A DNA stretch of 64,000 bases from a virus. The position numbers were made by a program, and so were the translations under genes. The stretch lies in IMG/VR virus record IMGVR_UViG_3300033145_001721, positions 1 to 64,000 of that record. One strand, given 5' to 3'. The number at the start of each line of letters is the position of its first letter. The first letter of the stretch is position 1. The notes beneath the pieces are model-generated. The model saw only the letters and a program-made list of their open reading frames with translations, did not search any database and had not been told where the DNA came from. Shown here one piece after another: positions 49,606-57,815 of this stretch.

Positions 49606-50439
49606 ATGAAACCTACCAAATCCAATAGCTTACGGCTCGATGGTAACACGATTGCTGAACTCCAACAATTCAACACCATCAACGAGCTTGCTGTGTATAT
49701 TTTCATCCGCTATGCACAAGCTTACACACCCCAAACAAAATACAGCAGCAAAACGTTGGTGAAACTATTGAGCATTGAACGGGAAGCCATACAAAATGCC
49801 ATACAAAATCTGATCAGTTTGGATTTGGTAGGTTGGAAGAAGAAAAAACCTGGTGTTGCTTTGGTATTTGCTATTGAAACTAAAACACCATCCCCCCTAT
49901 ATACCCCCCGACGGGAATATATCCCCCCCCCTAAAGGGGGGGTAATATATATTCCCTTTTCTGTGGTACGAAGTAAACACATACACCAAGGATTGCTAAT
50001 ACCTACATCACCAAATGATTACAAACATACACGTCAATACAAATTAGCCAGAAGGTTTTTCAATGCTATTCCACTCAAAATAAAAAGACGAATGAATAGA
50101 TTGCCCAAGAAAATCGATGGACATCGAGACTTTCGTTCTTGGGCTAAGGAATTCGCGCATGTACTCAATCGCAATTTATACACTACCAAAGAAATTCAAG
50201 GCGCTATTGACTGGTATGCAGATCATGTACTAGAACCTTACACACCCAAACTATATTCCGCCCGACGATTTTGCGATGAGTTATGGCGTGTGTTTGAATC
50301 GATGGAAAGAAGTCACAACAATATGCAACGCCAAGTAGTTGTGCCAAAAAGTCGAACGATTCGTAGGAAGGGACGCAAAGAAATAGTCGAATTGCCATGG
50401 CTAGACCCAGAAACGCCTAGCAGCCCATATGAGCTGTGA
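49606..50439 (+). CDS. candidate replication initiator / helicase loader (winged-helix)
   Basis: A 277-residue protein. The N-terminal 90 residues read as a winged helix (ELAVYIFIRYAQAYTPQTKY, SSKTLVKLLSIEREAIQNAI, DLVGWKKKKPGVALVFA), and the C-terminal half is helical and basic. It is the last gene before the DnaB-like helicase, as O or DnaD-type replisome organisers are. A long C/G hairpin inside the gene (49913-49956) could be part of the origin. Family assignment is tentative. Confidence 0.58.
   Translation: MKPTKSNSLRLDGNTIAELQQFNTINELAVYIFIRYAQAYTPQTKYSSKTLVKLLSIEREAIQNAIQNLISLDLVGWKKKKPGVALVFAIETKTPSPLYTPRREYIPPPKGGVIYIPFSVVRSKHIHQGLLIPTSPNDYKHTRQYKLARRFFNAIPLKIKRRMNRLPKKIDGHRDFRSWAKEFAHVLNRNLYTTKEIQGAIDWYADHVLEPYTPKLYSARRFCDELWRVFESMERSHNNMQRQVVVPKSRTIRRKGRKEIVELPWLDPETPSSPYEL
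49913..49956. other. strong hairpin inside the replication gene, possible origin element
   Basis: GGGAATATAT (49913-49922), nine C, TAAA, seven G, one T, two A's and then ATATATTCCC (to 49956) form a stem of about 17 pairs with a tiny loop. The upstream CCCCCC-TATATA-CCCCCC pattern adds to the odd composition. The homopolymers are a risk for sequencing errors. The frame remains open through it. Confidence 0.55.
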
Positions 50440-50510
50440 TATTTTTAAGGGTGTATAATGTTACCCCTGAGCCATAGAAAATCGATTGTACTGGCTGCTA
50501 GGCCCCTTAT

Positions 50511-50523
50511 TAAGATAATATAC
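50511..50523 (+). promoter_or_regulatory. extended -10-like promoter box
   Basis: TAAGATAATATAC lies about 35 nt before the helicase start. It shares GATAATATA with the recurring box but lacks the TG. The preceding GGCTGCTAGG (50493-50502) also occurs in the 29.93-kb element. Confidence 0.45.
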
Positions 50524-50556
50524 GCTGCGATTTAATAGCCATAAAAGGATTCTACT

Positions 50557-51960
50557 GTGAAGATCCGGAAATCACGCAACTCTGCTGATGAGCATACAGT
50601 ACTTGCAGCCATGGTAATGGATGATGTAGTATGCGGTCGTGTGGCAAGTAAATGGAAGTCTGATGCATTCAAATCGAAGTGGTCCAATCTGGTAGCAAGT
50701 TGGTGTGTCCGATATTACAACAAATATGAACATGCACCCAAACGTCGTATTCGCAATTTGTTTGAACGCTGGGCTGCAAAAACACAAGATGACTCACTGA
50801 TTGAAAGTGTGGAAACGTTTTTGGAGGAAGTATCAGACGAATTTGTACATGATAAAATAAACACCAACACGGAATATGTACTTGATGCAGCAGGCCGATT
50901 GTTTAACAGCGTTCATCTGGAACGCTTGCGAAACGAAATCGAAGACAGTTTGGAAAATAGCGATCCTGAAACTGCCATCGAAACAATCACCAATTGGAAT
51001 CGTATCAATCTTGGTGTGGGTGAATGGATCGATCCGTTTACAGATCAAGCCGTGTTGAAACAAGCGTTTGCACATTCTCATGATCCACTGATTCGTTATC
51101 CAGGTGACTTGGGTAAGTTTTTTGGTACACAATTAGAACGAGATGGATTGATTTCATTTGAAGGTCCAGAGAAGAGAGGAAAAACCTTCTGGCTTATGGA
51201 TATGGTATTTCGCGCTGTATTACAACGCAGGCGTGTAGCATACTACCAAGCGGGGGATATGTCACAAGATCAAATTGTCCGTCGCATGGCCTCTCGCATT
51301 TCCCGTAGACCTATATACCCTGGTGTATTTCGATATCCCGAAAAACTGAAAGTGCAACATCGTGGGAAACTTACTAAAGCCAGAGCTATACGCACACGTC
51401 GAACATTCAAACAAGGACTCAGTTGGCGACAAGTATACAAAGATGGTACGTCTTTCATGGCTAACAAAGCAAAAAGTGATCACAACCTGTTGCGTCTTTC
51501 CATTCATCCAAACGATAGTTTGCACGTACGTGATATTGATACCATGCTCAAAGAGTGGCAGCGCGACGGATGGCCGGTGGATGTTGTGGTGATTGACTAC
51601 GCAGATATTTTGGACATGACGTATAATGGCATTGAGGGGCGTGATCGAATCAACCAAACGTGGAAAGATTTGCGGCGAATATCACAAGTATACCATTGTC
51701 TTGTCATCACCGCTACGCAAACTAACAGCAGTTCATATCAAGCTACCGTTATCGACCGCCAGCATTTTAGCGAAGACAAACGAAAACGAGCACACGTTAC
51801 CGGATCAATAGGTCTCAACCAAACGGAGGAAGAAAAGAAGTCTGGCATCATGCGTTTGAATTGGGTAGTCAAGCGCGAAGGTGCTTATTTTCCGAGCAAA
51901 TGTGTGTATGTAGCAGGGTGTCCCGAAATTGGAAACTTGGCAATCCAATCGAGCTTCTGA
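50557..51960 (+). CDS. DnaB-like replicative helicase
   Basis: A 467-residue protein with a helical N-terminal domain and a RecA-type motor: Walker A FEGPEKRGKT (201-210), VAYYQAGDMSQDQIVRRMAS (H1a region), and Walker B VVVIDYADILDM, followed by LVITATQTN and an arginine-finger region. It starts with GTG, preceded by AAGGA at 7 nt. It should be the hexameric fork helicase working with the primase at 46707. Its own promoter box stands upstream. Confidence 0.85.
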   Translation: MKIRKSRNSADEHTVLAAMVMDDVVCGRVASKWKSDAFKSKWSNLVASWCVRYYNKYEHAPKRRIRNLFERWAAKTQDDSLIESVETFLEEVSDEFVHDKINTNTEYVLDAAGRLFNSVHLERLRNEIEDSLENSDPETAIETITNWNRINLGVGEWIDPFTDQAVLKQAFAHSHDPLIRYPGDLGKFFGTQLERDGLISFEGPEKRGKTFWLMDMVFRAVLQRRRVAYYQAGDMSQDQIVRRMASRISRRPIYPGVFRYPEKLKVQHRGKLTKARAIRTRRTFKQGLSWRQVYKDGTSFMANKAKSDHNLLRLSIHPNDSLHVRDIDTMLKEWQRDGWPVDVVVIDYADILDMTYNGIEGRDRINQTWKDLRRISQVYHCLVITATQTNSSSYQATVIDRQHFSEDKRKRAHVTGSIGLNQTEEEKKSGIMRLNWVVKREGAYFPSKCVYVAGCPEIGNLAIQSSF

Positions 51961-52061
51961 AATTATCAGGTTTAGATTATTGAATTTTTTTCTGCTTTCC
52001 TGGGCCAATATAGGTGGTTTTGAACAATTTTTGCAACTTTTCAGATTTTACACTAGTCAAC

Positions 52062-52072
52062 TTGCGATAATC
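52062..52072 (+). promoter_or_regulatory. extended -10 promoter box
   Basis: TTGCGATAATC precedes two small genes that share an identical translation leader. It is the TGCGATAAT core without the following ATA. Confidence 0.45.
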
Positions 52073-52128
52073 ATCGTAAACTATAGACAGTAAGAGACAA
52101 GTGAATACAGAACAGAAAGGGCAGAAAG

Positions 52129-52308
52129 ATGGTAGTACATACAAATCCAATCACGTTGGAAGCTGAGCAGTACTTTGTTCACACAGACGAACGAACCGAG
52201 TACTTCGCCAGCTTGGATGCTGCTCAAGCCTTTATCGATATGCATTGTCTCAGCCGCATACACGGTAACAACGTTGAGCGTCTGCTGCGAACCAACGCTA
52301 TCAAATAA
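52129..52308 (+). CDS. 59-residue hypothetical protein
   Basis: The gene encodes MVVHTNPITLEAEQYFVHTD and 39 more residues: a strand pair and a helix (LDAAQAFIDMHCLSRIHG). The leader cagaaagggcagaaagATGG is identical to that of the next gene. AAGGG lies 8 nt before the ATG. Small alpha/beta domain, function unknown. Confidence 0.65.
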   Translation: MVVHTNPITLEAEQYFVHTDERTEYFASLDAAQAFIDMHCLSRIHGNNVERLLRTNAIK

Positions 52309-52337
52309 AGTCAAACCCGAGCAGAAAGGGCAGAAAG

Positions 52338-52646
52338 ATGGAAAACATGATCAGTAAAATTGCCAGTGACAACGCCATGCATCTTTTGGACTGTGCATCT
52401 GCACTAGAGGAAACCAAACGTGCGTACAAGATCGAATGTGACATCGATTTTGCAGCAAGTGATTTAGCGACCTCGCTCAAATCACTTCAGACCGAGATCA
52501 ACGACTTGCAGGAATTCTTGAAGGGAGAACGCAGCCTCACCAACACCGGTATCAATCACTACGCAGACAATGTGAAAACTGCCGTGACCAAGTTGATGAT
52601 CCTGATGCCACAGCGTAAACATCACAATCATCTACTCCAGGACTAA
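52338..52646 (+). CDS. hypothetical helical protein
   Basis: A 102-residue protein made of helices (MHLLDCASALEETKRAYKIE, DLATSLKSLQTEINDLQEFL, NVKTAVTKLMILMPQ), probably a small coiled-coil bundle. It shares its 20-nt leader with the gene before it. No family recognised. Confidence 0.62.
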   Translation: MENMISKIASDNAMHLLDCASALEETKRAYKIECDIDFAASDLATSLKSLQTEINDLQEFLKGERSLTNTGINHYADNVKTAVTKLMILMPQRKHHNHLLQD

Positions 52647-52751
52647 GTTAGAATGCCAGAATGGAAGAAAAGACTAATCTTGTGTATAGCAGCGTATGTA
52701 GCGTTGCTGTTTTGAAACAATGCATTAACCTCCTTTGGAAAGGCAACAATC

Positions 52752-53324
52752 ATGGCAGCGAAAAAGACAAACAAAACCGCACCGAAGGGAACCCACAAAA
52801 GCGCCCCGAAGGCACCCAAGACTCTGGTCGTGACTCGCAAGAACGGTGTGAGCCTGATGAAGACATTCGGATTCACGGCACCCCACAAGCTCACCAACGA
52901 AAAACTGCTCATGCGGCTGCGTAAAATCGGTCAGTACATGGAAGCGTTTGAGGGCAAGCTGTCTGGTGATGATCAAAAGCTGGTGGACACCATTATCGCT
53001 GCTGGCGATAATATCAGCGTTGACGTCAGCGATCCGGCATTCGCTGAGCCGAAGAACCCGGACGGAAAGAAAACGGATACAAAAAAGAAGTCAGCCAAAA
53101 AGACGGCCAAGAGGATTGATTGCGTATGTGCCATGCTCAAGAAACTACCAGACAAGGGCGCTTCTATCGAGCAAGTGGCGAAGCTCGCCAACCAGATGTA
53201 TGTGAAAGGTGGTGGGGATGACAATGTCAAACAGACCATCCATCACTTGCGTGTGGTGATGCCCACGCTCCAGAATTTCGACATTATCAAAGTTGAGGAT
53301 GGCAAACTCTTTCCGGTCAAGTAA
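52752..53324 (+). CDS. Lys-rich protein with C-terminal winged-helix-like domain
   Basis: A 190-residue protein: basic disordered start (MAAKKTNKTAPKGTHKSAPK), a middle helical domain, a second Lys-rich linker (KKTDTKKKSAKKTAKRID), and an end resembling a winged helix (VCAMLKKLPDKGASIEQVAK, NVKQTIHHLRVVMPTLQNF). The DNA is GC-richer than its surroundings, which suggests recent gain. A histone-like or other DNA-coating role is plausible from the charge. A strong terminator follows. Confidence 0.62.
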   Translation: MAAKKTNKTAPKGTHKSAPKAPKTLVVTRKNGVSLMKTFGFTAPHKLTNEKLLMRLRKIGQYMEAFEGKLSGDDQKLVDTIIAAGDNISVDVSDPAFAEPKNPDGKKTDTKKKSAKKTAKRIDCVCAMLKKLPDKGASIEQVAKLANQMYVKGGGDDNVKQTIHHLRVVMPTLQNFDIIKVEDGKLFPVK

Positions 53325-53340
53325 GATTCTTTCTGTTCGA

Positions 53341-53381
53341 AGCCCCGGTCGGTTTTATCACTCGCTGACCGGGGCTTTTTC
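53341..53381 (+). terminator. intrinsic terminator
   Basis: AAGCCCCGGTC (53341-53351) pairs perfectly with GACCGGGGCTT (53368-53378) over a 16-nt loop, followed by TTTTT. It ends the replication operon before the radical SAM operon. Confidence 0.92.
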
Positions 53382-53456
53382 ATTGGCCTTCCAAATAGCC
53401 CCTTCTAAGCTGTAGTCCCTCCGCATCCACACCGATATACCCTCAAACGACATATA

Positions 53457-53482
53457 GCCCACTACGCGGGTCGTCTGTGGCC
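53457..53482 (+). other. dispersed 26-nt element, copy B
   Basis: GCCCACTACGCGGGTCGTCT followed by GTGGCC matches 21 of 26 positions of the element at 394-419, including the closing stem apart from one base. Both copies are followed within about 45 nt or less by CCAGAATATT. Confidence 0.45.
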
Positions 53483-53558
53483 TAAAATCAAAAGGTATGG
53501 GCTGTGCCGGACGCCCTTTAGCCAGAATATTCTTTGTATTAGTCTGAATTCTCTTCTT

Positions 53559-53571
53559 TGCGATAATATCT
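53559..53571 (+). promoter_or_regulatory. extended -10 promoter box
   Basis: TTGCGATAATATC with TTAGTC 17 nt upstream of GATAAT. It lies about 40 nt before the first radical SAM gene and would drive the four-gene operon on its own after the terminator. Confidence 0.6.
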
Positions 53572-53608
53572 GTAGAGTCCAGTTGATATTTGTTAGGAGC
53601 CAAATTCA

Positions 53609-54658
53609 ATGAAAGAATACAAAAACCCGTTTTGCATACGCCACGCCCACATGAGTTGCCCACTACCAATAACCCTAGAATCCTATTGGGCTTGTGAAGC
53701 TGACTGCCATCACTGCCCAGGTCATAAGCTGAATGAAATATGGGGGAAAGAGCAACGAGTCACTGATCCAGTCAAAGCCATACACAAATTACACAACGCT
53801 CTGCGAAACCCCCACCCACGCAGTCCCCTAGCGGTTGCACTGGCCATGAAGAAGACACTCTGGCTGGGAAGAAAGACTGATCCCTACCAACCGTTGGAGG
53901 CTAGAACTAAAACCACTAGAACCATCGTCCGTGGCTTGAACAAATTGAAGTGGTCGTATGTAGTTTGCTCTCGGTATACTGATCTGATGAGGCGCGATGA
54001 AGATCTATTTCGTCAAGGGCAATCAACATTACTGGTGGAAATCACTCCAGGTGGAGAAAGTGATTGGTCTTTATTTGAACGTAAGCGAACTACCCCAATA
54101 GAATTTCGATTGTCAGCAGCTGCTCGTTGGAATGCTCTTGGTATAAATGTTGGTGTTCGGGGAGAACCTTTTATTCCCGGTTATCATACACCTAAACAAT
54201 TTGAAGATATGCTGCGAAGGCTGAAAAGCTATGGATTGTATAGCTACAATACATACAATCTCCATCTGAACGAATACAATGCACGCAGGTTGAGCAGTAT
54301 TGGATTGGACATAGAAAAGATTTGGCATCATAATCAAGATCGGTTGTGGCGACCGATACAACGCCAGCTTTGTGAAATAGCTGACAAACAAGGTATCATT
54401 CTAGGCTGTCCCGATTTCGTCAACGTGCCAAAAGGATGGTGCAGTCGTACCAATACGTGTTGTGGTGTATCTGTACCTAACCCATTCAAATTCAATACAC
54501 ACTGGTGGCGCAGGCTTTTGCAAAATGGTAAAACCCCTGAACAAACCATCAAGAAAACATGGGAAGGTATAGGTACAGAGGATGATCAGCAGGAAGGTCG
54601 AGCGATAATATTAGGAACGAGTAAAAACAAATATACAATAAAGGATGCTGAGTTATGA
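53609..54658 (+). CDS. radical SAM protein 1 (spore-photoproduct-lyase-like)
   Basis: A 349-residue protein with the cluster motif CEADCHHC (C29, C33, C36; CX3CX2C) for the 4Fe-4S/SAM centre. Further segments match the SPL-type group: KTDPYQPLE, LLVEITPGG and INVGVRGEPFIPG. Extra cysteines near the end (WCSRTNTCC) may hold another cluster or substrate. It starts an operon of four coupled genes. It should generate a 5'-deoxyadenosyl radical; a nucleic-acid substrate is a guess from the SPL likeness. Confidence 0.78.
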   Translation: MKEYKNPFCIRHAHMSCPLPITLESYWACEADCHHCPGHKLNEIWGKEQRVTDPVKAIHKLHNALRNPHPRSPLAVALAMKKTLWLGRKTDPYQPLEARTKTTRTIVRGLNKLKWSYVVCSRYTDLMRRDEDLFRQGQSTLLVEITPGGESDWSLFERKRTTPIEFRLSAAARWNALGINVGVRGEPFIPGYHTPKQFEDMLRRLKSYGLYSYNTYNLHLNEYNARRLSSIGLDIEKIWHHNQDRLWRPIQRQLCEIADKQGIILGCPDFVNVPKGWCSRTNTCCGVSVPNPFKFNTHWWRRLLQNGKTPEQTIKKTWEGIGTEDDQQEGRAIILGTSKNKYTIKDAEL

Positions 54659-55380
54659 TCTATACTATTGGAAACCAAAAGTTGGATATACCTGAAACCG
54701 GATCAAAGCGGAAGATACGAACACCACGTCAGGTTGTACCATGGCGGGACATGGCTGAAACTTGTCGCAATGTAGATGCAATTTGCAGCATTATTCAAAA
54801 ACCTCCGTGTACAATTGTGGACGGTATAGCGCGTGCTGGATTTTGGGGTGCTGTGTTTCGTAACAGGTGGCCCAAATGTAAACTGCTGATGAATGGAGAG
54901 AAAGAAGATTGCATACGTGTTCTCAAACAAAATTTCCCTCAAGATAGACACGTTCAAAAAAATATCAAACATTGGTGTCCTCCCGTATCTGATTTAGCCA
55001 TATTAGATTTTGATAAGTTCACACTGAAAAAGATGGACCAATGGGAAAGGGTTTTGTCTACATGGGCGGCAAGAACGCAGCACTTTATATTTGTGGATGG
55101 TGCTTGTTTTGGATTTAAGTTTGGTACATTAAAATCCTACAATATAAGCAATCCCAATGAGTATTACTATTTGTTGAACGAGCGTTTGAAAAAAATTATA
55201 AGCAAAAGAATTGTAGCTGTATCTGCATTTGGTAACGCTGCTACAATTCTTATGCAAGACCGACACCCCCGCAAAATCAAATTTGTACCCCCAACAAATT
55301 TATCTTTATCACGGGGAAATAAAGTCTACAAATTCAACCCCAATCCTAAAAGGTCTAGGCTTGGATTAGTTAACAAATGA
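54655..55380 (+). CDS. SAM-methyltransferase-fold protein
   Basis: A 241-residue protein overlapping the genes on both sides by 4 bases. CTIVDGIARAGFWGAVFRNR is a plausible motif I, KCKLLMNGEKEDCIRVLKQN the second strand, and LAILDFDKFTLKKM the motif IV region, giving a Rossmann methyltransferase fold with an unusual catalytic loop (no NPPY or PC). It may be a methyltransferase or a SAM-fold partner lacking activity. The rest is basic, with a Lys/Arg-rich tail. Confidence 0.52.
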   Translation: MIYTIGNQKLDIPETGSKRKIRTPRQVVPWRDMAETCRNVDAICSIIQKPPCTIVDGIARAGFWGAVFRNRWPKCKLLMNGEKEDCIRVLKQNFPQDRHVQKNIKHWCPPVSDLAILDFDKFTLKKMDQWERVLSTWAARTQHFIFVDGACFGFKFGTLKSYNISNPNEYYYLLNERLKKIISKRIVAVSAFGNAATILMQDRHPRKIKFVPPTNLSLSRGNKVYKFNPNPKRSRLGLVNK

Positions 55381-56372
55381 TAAATTGGACTGATGTATTG
55401 TCGGATGTTCAAGAGTTCAAATGCAAGAAAAAGACTCTTGGACAGCTAAATTGCTTAGCTGTTGATTCTCTATACGGATCAATGTGGGGACTCAATCATC
55501 GATACATGACTTTGCAGCAAGCTCTGACCAAAGATTTTTCAAGTATAACTGCTTACGCAATTCGTCGCATTCATCGCTTACTGGAAATTGGTCCTGTTTC
55601 ATTTCGTCCTCGCAAACTTCCAAAAGTTCGTCGTATAGGATTCGGCACATATGGATGGAAGTACGACTCTGAACTCATAGCTTTAGCGGTCAAGCATAAC
55701 CTTCTGATTGATACTGCCGAAGGTTATGGCTATGGCAAAGTGGAAACTGAATTAGGCAAAGCTTTGGTACATCACAACGCTGAAGTCACTACCAAGGTAT
55801 CACGATCTCACATGTCCCCAAAAGCTTTGCCATCAGCTGCACTCCGCAGCCGTAACAAACTTGGACTTATTCCTCACTACCAACTCCACTTTCCTCATAG
55901 CCTATATTCCGATGAGCAAATTGGGCAGTCGTTAGTACAAGTCCGTGAATCCAAAACGATCCAATCTATTGGGCTTGGCAATTGCAGCGTAGATATGATT
56001 GAATCTATGCAAGCTTTTCTGTCAGATTATTCTGGTGATGTTATTCGTAGTGTTCAAATGCGATACAATTTGGCCGACCGAAGAATTGAAAATGCATTGA
56101 TGCCTTATTGTCGAAAAAGAGGCATTGCGATAATAGCTTACAGTCCGTTGGGTCAAAAGTTTTCTACTTTGCAAACACCCACATTGAGTCATATAGCGCG
56201 GCGCTATCATTGTACGACGGCACAGATTGCTTTGGCTTGGGTGTTGCGAATGCCTGGGATTATACCTATCCCCCGTACTAATAATGTAGATCATTTGAAA
56301 GACAATATAAAGGCACTTAGTATTCATTTGACCAAAAACGAAATACACAAACTCAACAACGCTTATTTATGA
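55377..56372 (+). CDS. aldo-keto reductase with extra N-terminal domain
   Basis: A 331-residue protein. From residue 83 it is an aldo-keto reductase barrel: IDTAEGYGYGKVE (catalytic D112, Y117), TTKVS (K140), QLHFPH (H171), GLGNCS, and IPIPRTNNVDHLKDNI for the NADPH 2'-phosphate region. All four catalytic residues are present. Residues 1-82 form an added helical domain (LYGSMWGLNHRYMTLQQALT) of unknown type. Aldo-keto reductases are very rare in phages. Coupling to radical SAM genes suggests it reduces their product or a carbonyl intermediate. Confidence 0.82.
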   Translation: MINWTDVLSDVQEFKCKKKTLGQLNCLAVDSLYGSMWGLNHRYMTLQQALTKDFSSITAYAIRRIHRLLEIGPVSFRPRKLPKVRRIGFGTYGWKYDSELIALAVKHNLLIDTAEGYGYGKVETELGKALVHHNAEVTTKVSRSHMSPKALPSAALRSRNKLGLIPHYQLHFPHSLYSDEQIGQSLVQVRESKTIQSIGLGNCSVDMIESMQAFLSDYSGDVIRSVQMRYNLADRRIENALMPYCRKRGIAIIAYSPLGQKFSTLQTPTLSHIARRYHCTTAQIALAWVLRMPGIIPIPRTNNVDHLKDNIKALSIHLTKNEIHKLNNAYL

Positions 56373-56379
56373 GGATGTT

Positions 56380-57780
56380 ATGGACTACTATGAATTGCGA
56401 TCCGTTTTAAGTCGCATTATCCCACGTGAAACTTCATTGGTACCAACACACCATATGGTTAACGCCATAAAAGAAAAAGGGCGCAAACAAAACTACTCTG
56501 AATATAAATTGAACCAAGATAAATGGGTGAAACAAGAACGACTATTGAATGATCAAGAGATTTCTTCATTTATTGAAATCAGCTGCCGTGCAGCTGCGTG
56601 TCCAATGCCACTGAATTTGGATATCTGGGATGGTATTCTTTGTCCTTATGGATGTAAATACTGTTTCGCCAATCTATTTCGCGCATCTCTTTACACCGCC
56701 TTTTTTGATAATAGCAAAACACTAGGGCTGCGACATTGTAACCCTACAAAATACAAAAAGGAAATGGACAAACTTTTCAAGCATCGGGGAGAAAATCCAC
56801 ATGACGTTTCCAATTCTTTAGCCAAAGCCATCGCCATGGGATTGCCTATTCGCTTCGGAATTCGCTTTGAGGATTTTATAAAAGCAGAAGAACGACATGG
56901 CGTCAGCTTAGAGTTAATGAATTATTTAGCTGATCACAAATATCCCCTAATGATCAACACTAAATCAGATTTGGTATGTCATGATGAATATGTAGATGCC
57001 ATGATTCGAACAAAATCAGCTGTTCACGTAACACTCATATCCAGTAACAATAAAATCTTGAAAGCGTTAGAGCCCAATGCACCTTCCTATGAACGCCGAT
57101 TGGAAGCTATGCGAATTCTTTCTGCTGCAGGTATCAGAGTTGTTGCCCGCATTGAACCCTATCTGGTATATGTTACAGATCAAAAGGAGGATGTTGAAAA
57201 ATACATCAAAGACGTTTGGGATGCAGGTGTACGAAACATCACCTTTGATAACTATTCGTACAGTGCGAAAAACCCAGGTATCCGTCAAGCGTTTCGGAAT
57301 GAAGGTATTGATTTTGATCGGTTGTTTTTGTTGGGGTGTGATTCACAACCACTCAGCAGCTTATTGTTGGGTTCGTTTATGCAGATGTTTCGTGATGCAG
57401 GTTTCAGCTGTTCGACTTTTGACATGGGTAATGTTCCGGATAACGATCAGAATATATGTTGCGAAGTCGGTGATTGGTTTGGTTCCGGATTCAATTATGG
57501 TTGTGCTGTTATGGCTGCCAGATTCATTCAAAGTCGTAAAGGGCGTGAAACAACATGGAAGAATTTTGAAAGTTGGGTGGATGATCACGGAGGTTTTCTC
57601 CGTGATACATTGAAGCATGAAGTTCATCAACTGTGGAATTGCGAAGGGCTAGATGCATACAGTCATAGTTGGGCTAGAGGATTGGAAGCTGTGGGCAGCG
57701 ATAGTTCAGGTTTAGTGTGGGTTTGGCATGATACGGACTTCCGATTGGATCTCTACGATAATATAGCTAGAGGTTTGTAG
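56380..57780 (+). CDS. radical SAM protein 2 (spore-photoproduct-lyase-like)
   Basis: A 466-residue protein with CPYGCKYC (C88, C92, C95) and, downstream, LMINTKSDLV and LEPNAPSYERRLEAMRILSA followed by GIRVVARIEPYLV, which is the SPL/Rv2578c-type pattern. It starts 7 nt after the aldo-keto reductase gene. It is larger than the first radical SAM protein, with a C-terminal Trp/Asp-rich extension. Two members of one radical SAM branch in a single operon suggest two steps on one substrate. Confidence 0.8.
   Translation: MDYYELRSVLSRIIPRETSLVPTHHMVNAIKEKGRKQNYSEYKLNQDKWVKQERLLNDQEISSFIEISCRAAACPMPLNLDIWDGILCPYGCKYCFANLFRASLYTAFFDNSKTLGLRHCNPTKYKKEMDKLFKHRGENPHDVSNSLAKAIAMGLPIRFGIRFEDFIKAEERHGVSLELMNYLADHKYPLMINTKSDLVCHDEYVDAMIRTKSAVHVTLISSNNKILKALEPNAPSYERRLEAMRILSAAGIRVVARIEPYLVYVTDQKEDVEKYIKDVWDAGVRNITFDNYSYSAKNPGIRQAFRNEGIDFDRLFLLGCDSQPLSSLLLGSFMQMFRDAGFSCSTFDMGNVPDNDQNICCEVGDWFGSGFNYGCAVMAARFIQSRKGRETTWKNFESWVDDHGGFLRDTLKHEVHQLWNCEGLDAYSHSWARGLEAVGSDSSGLVWVWHDTDFRLDLYDNIARGL
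57754..57768 (+). promoter_or_regulatory. possible -10 box inside a gene end
   Basis: TACGATAATATAGCT at the end of radical SAM gene 2 matches CGATAATATA of the recurring box and lies about 50 nt before the next gene. It also codes for part of the protein, so it may be chance. Confidence 0.3.
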
Positions 57781-57815
57781 ATTTCAAAGGTTGAACAAAA
57801 ACGAAAGGTCTGATC

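Larger units (their letters stand above)
53382..53608. other. intergenic region ahead of the radical SAM operon
   Basis: About 230 nt without a convincing gene. It carries copy B of the dispersed element (53457-53482), AGAATATTCT-type palindromic sequence near 53524, and the promoter box at 53559-53571. The long minus-strand frame here lacks a ribosome site and runs over the promoter. Confidence 0.6.

Noticed and set aside
52655-52715. 20-codon hydrophobic frame between 52646 and 52752
   Set aside because: The sequence (MPEWKKRLILCIAAYVALLF) could be a membrane peptide but there is no good ribosome site, so it is not listed as a gene.
53358-53669. Minus-strand open frame of 103 codons before the radical SAM operon
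   Set aside because: It overlaps the terminator, the promoter box and the start of a strongly supported gene, has no ribosome site and no recognisable protein features.
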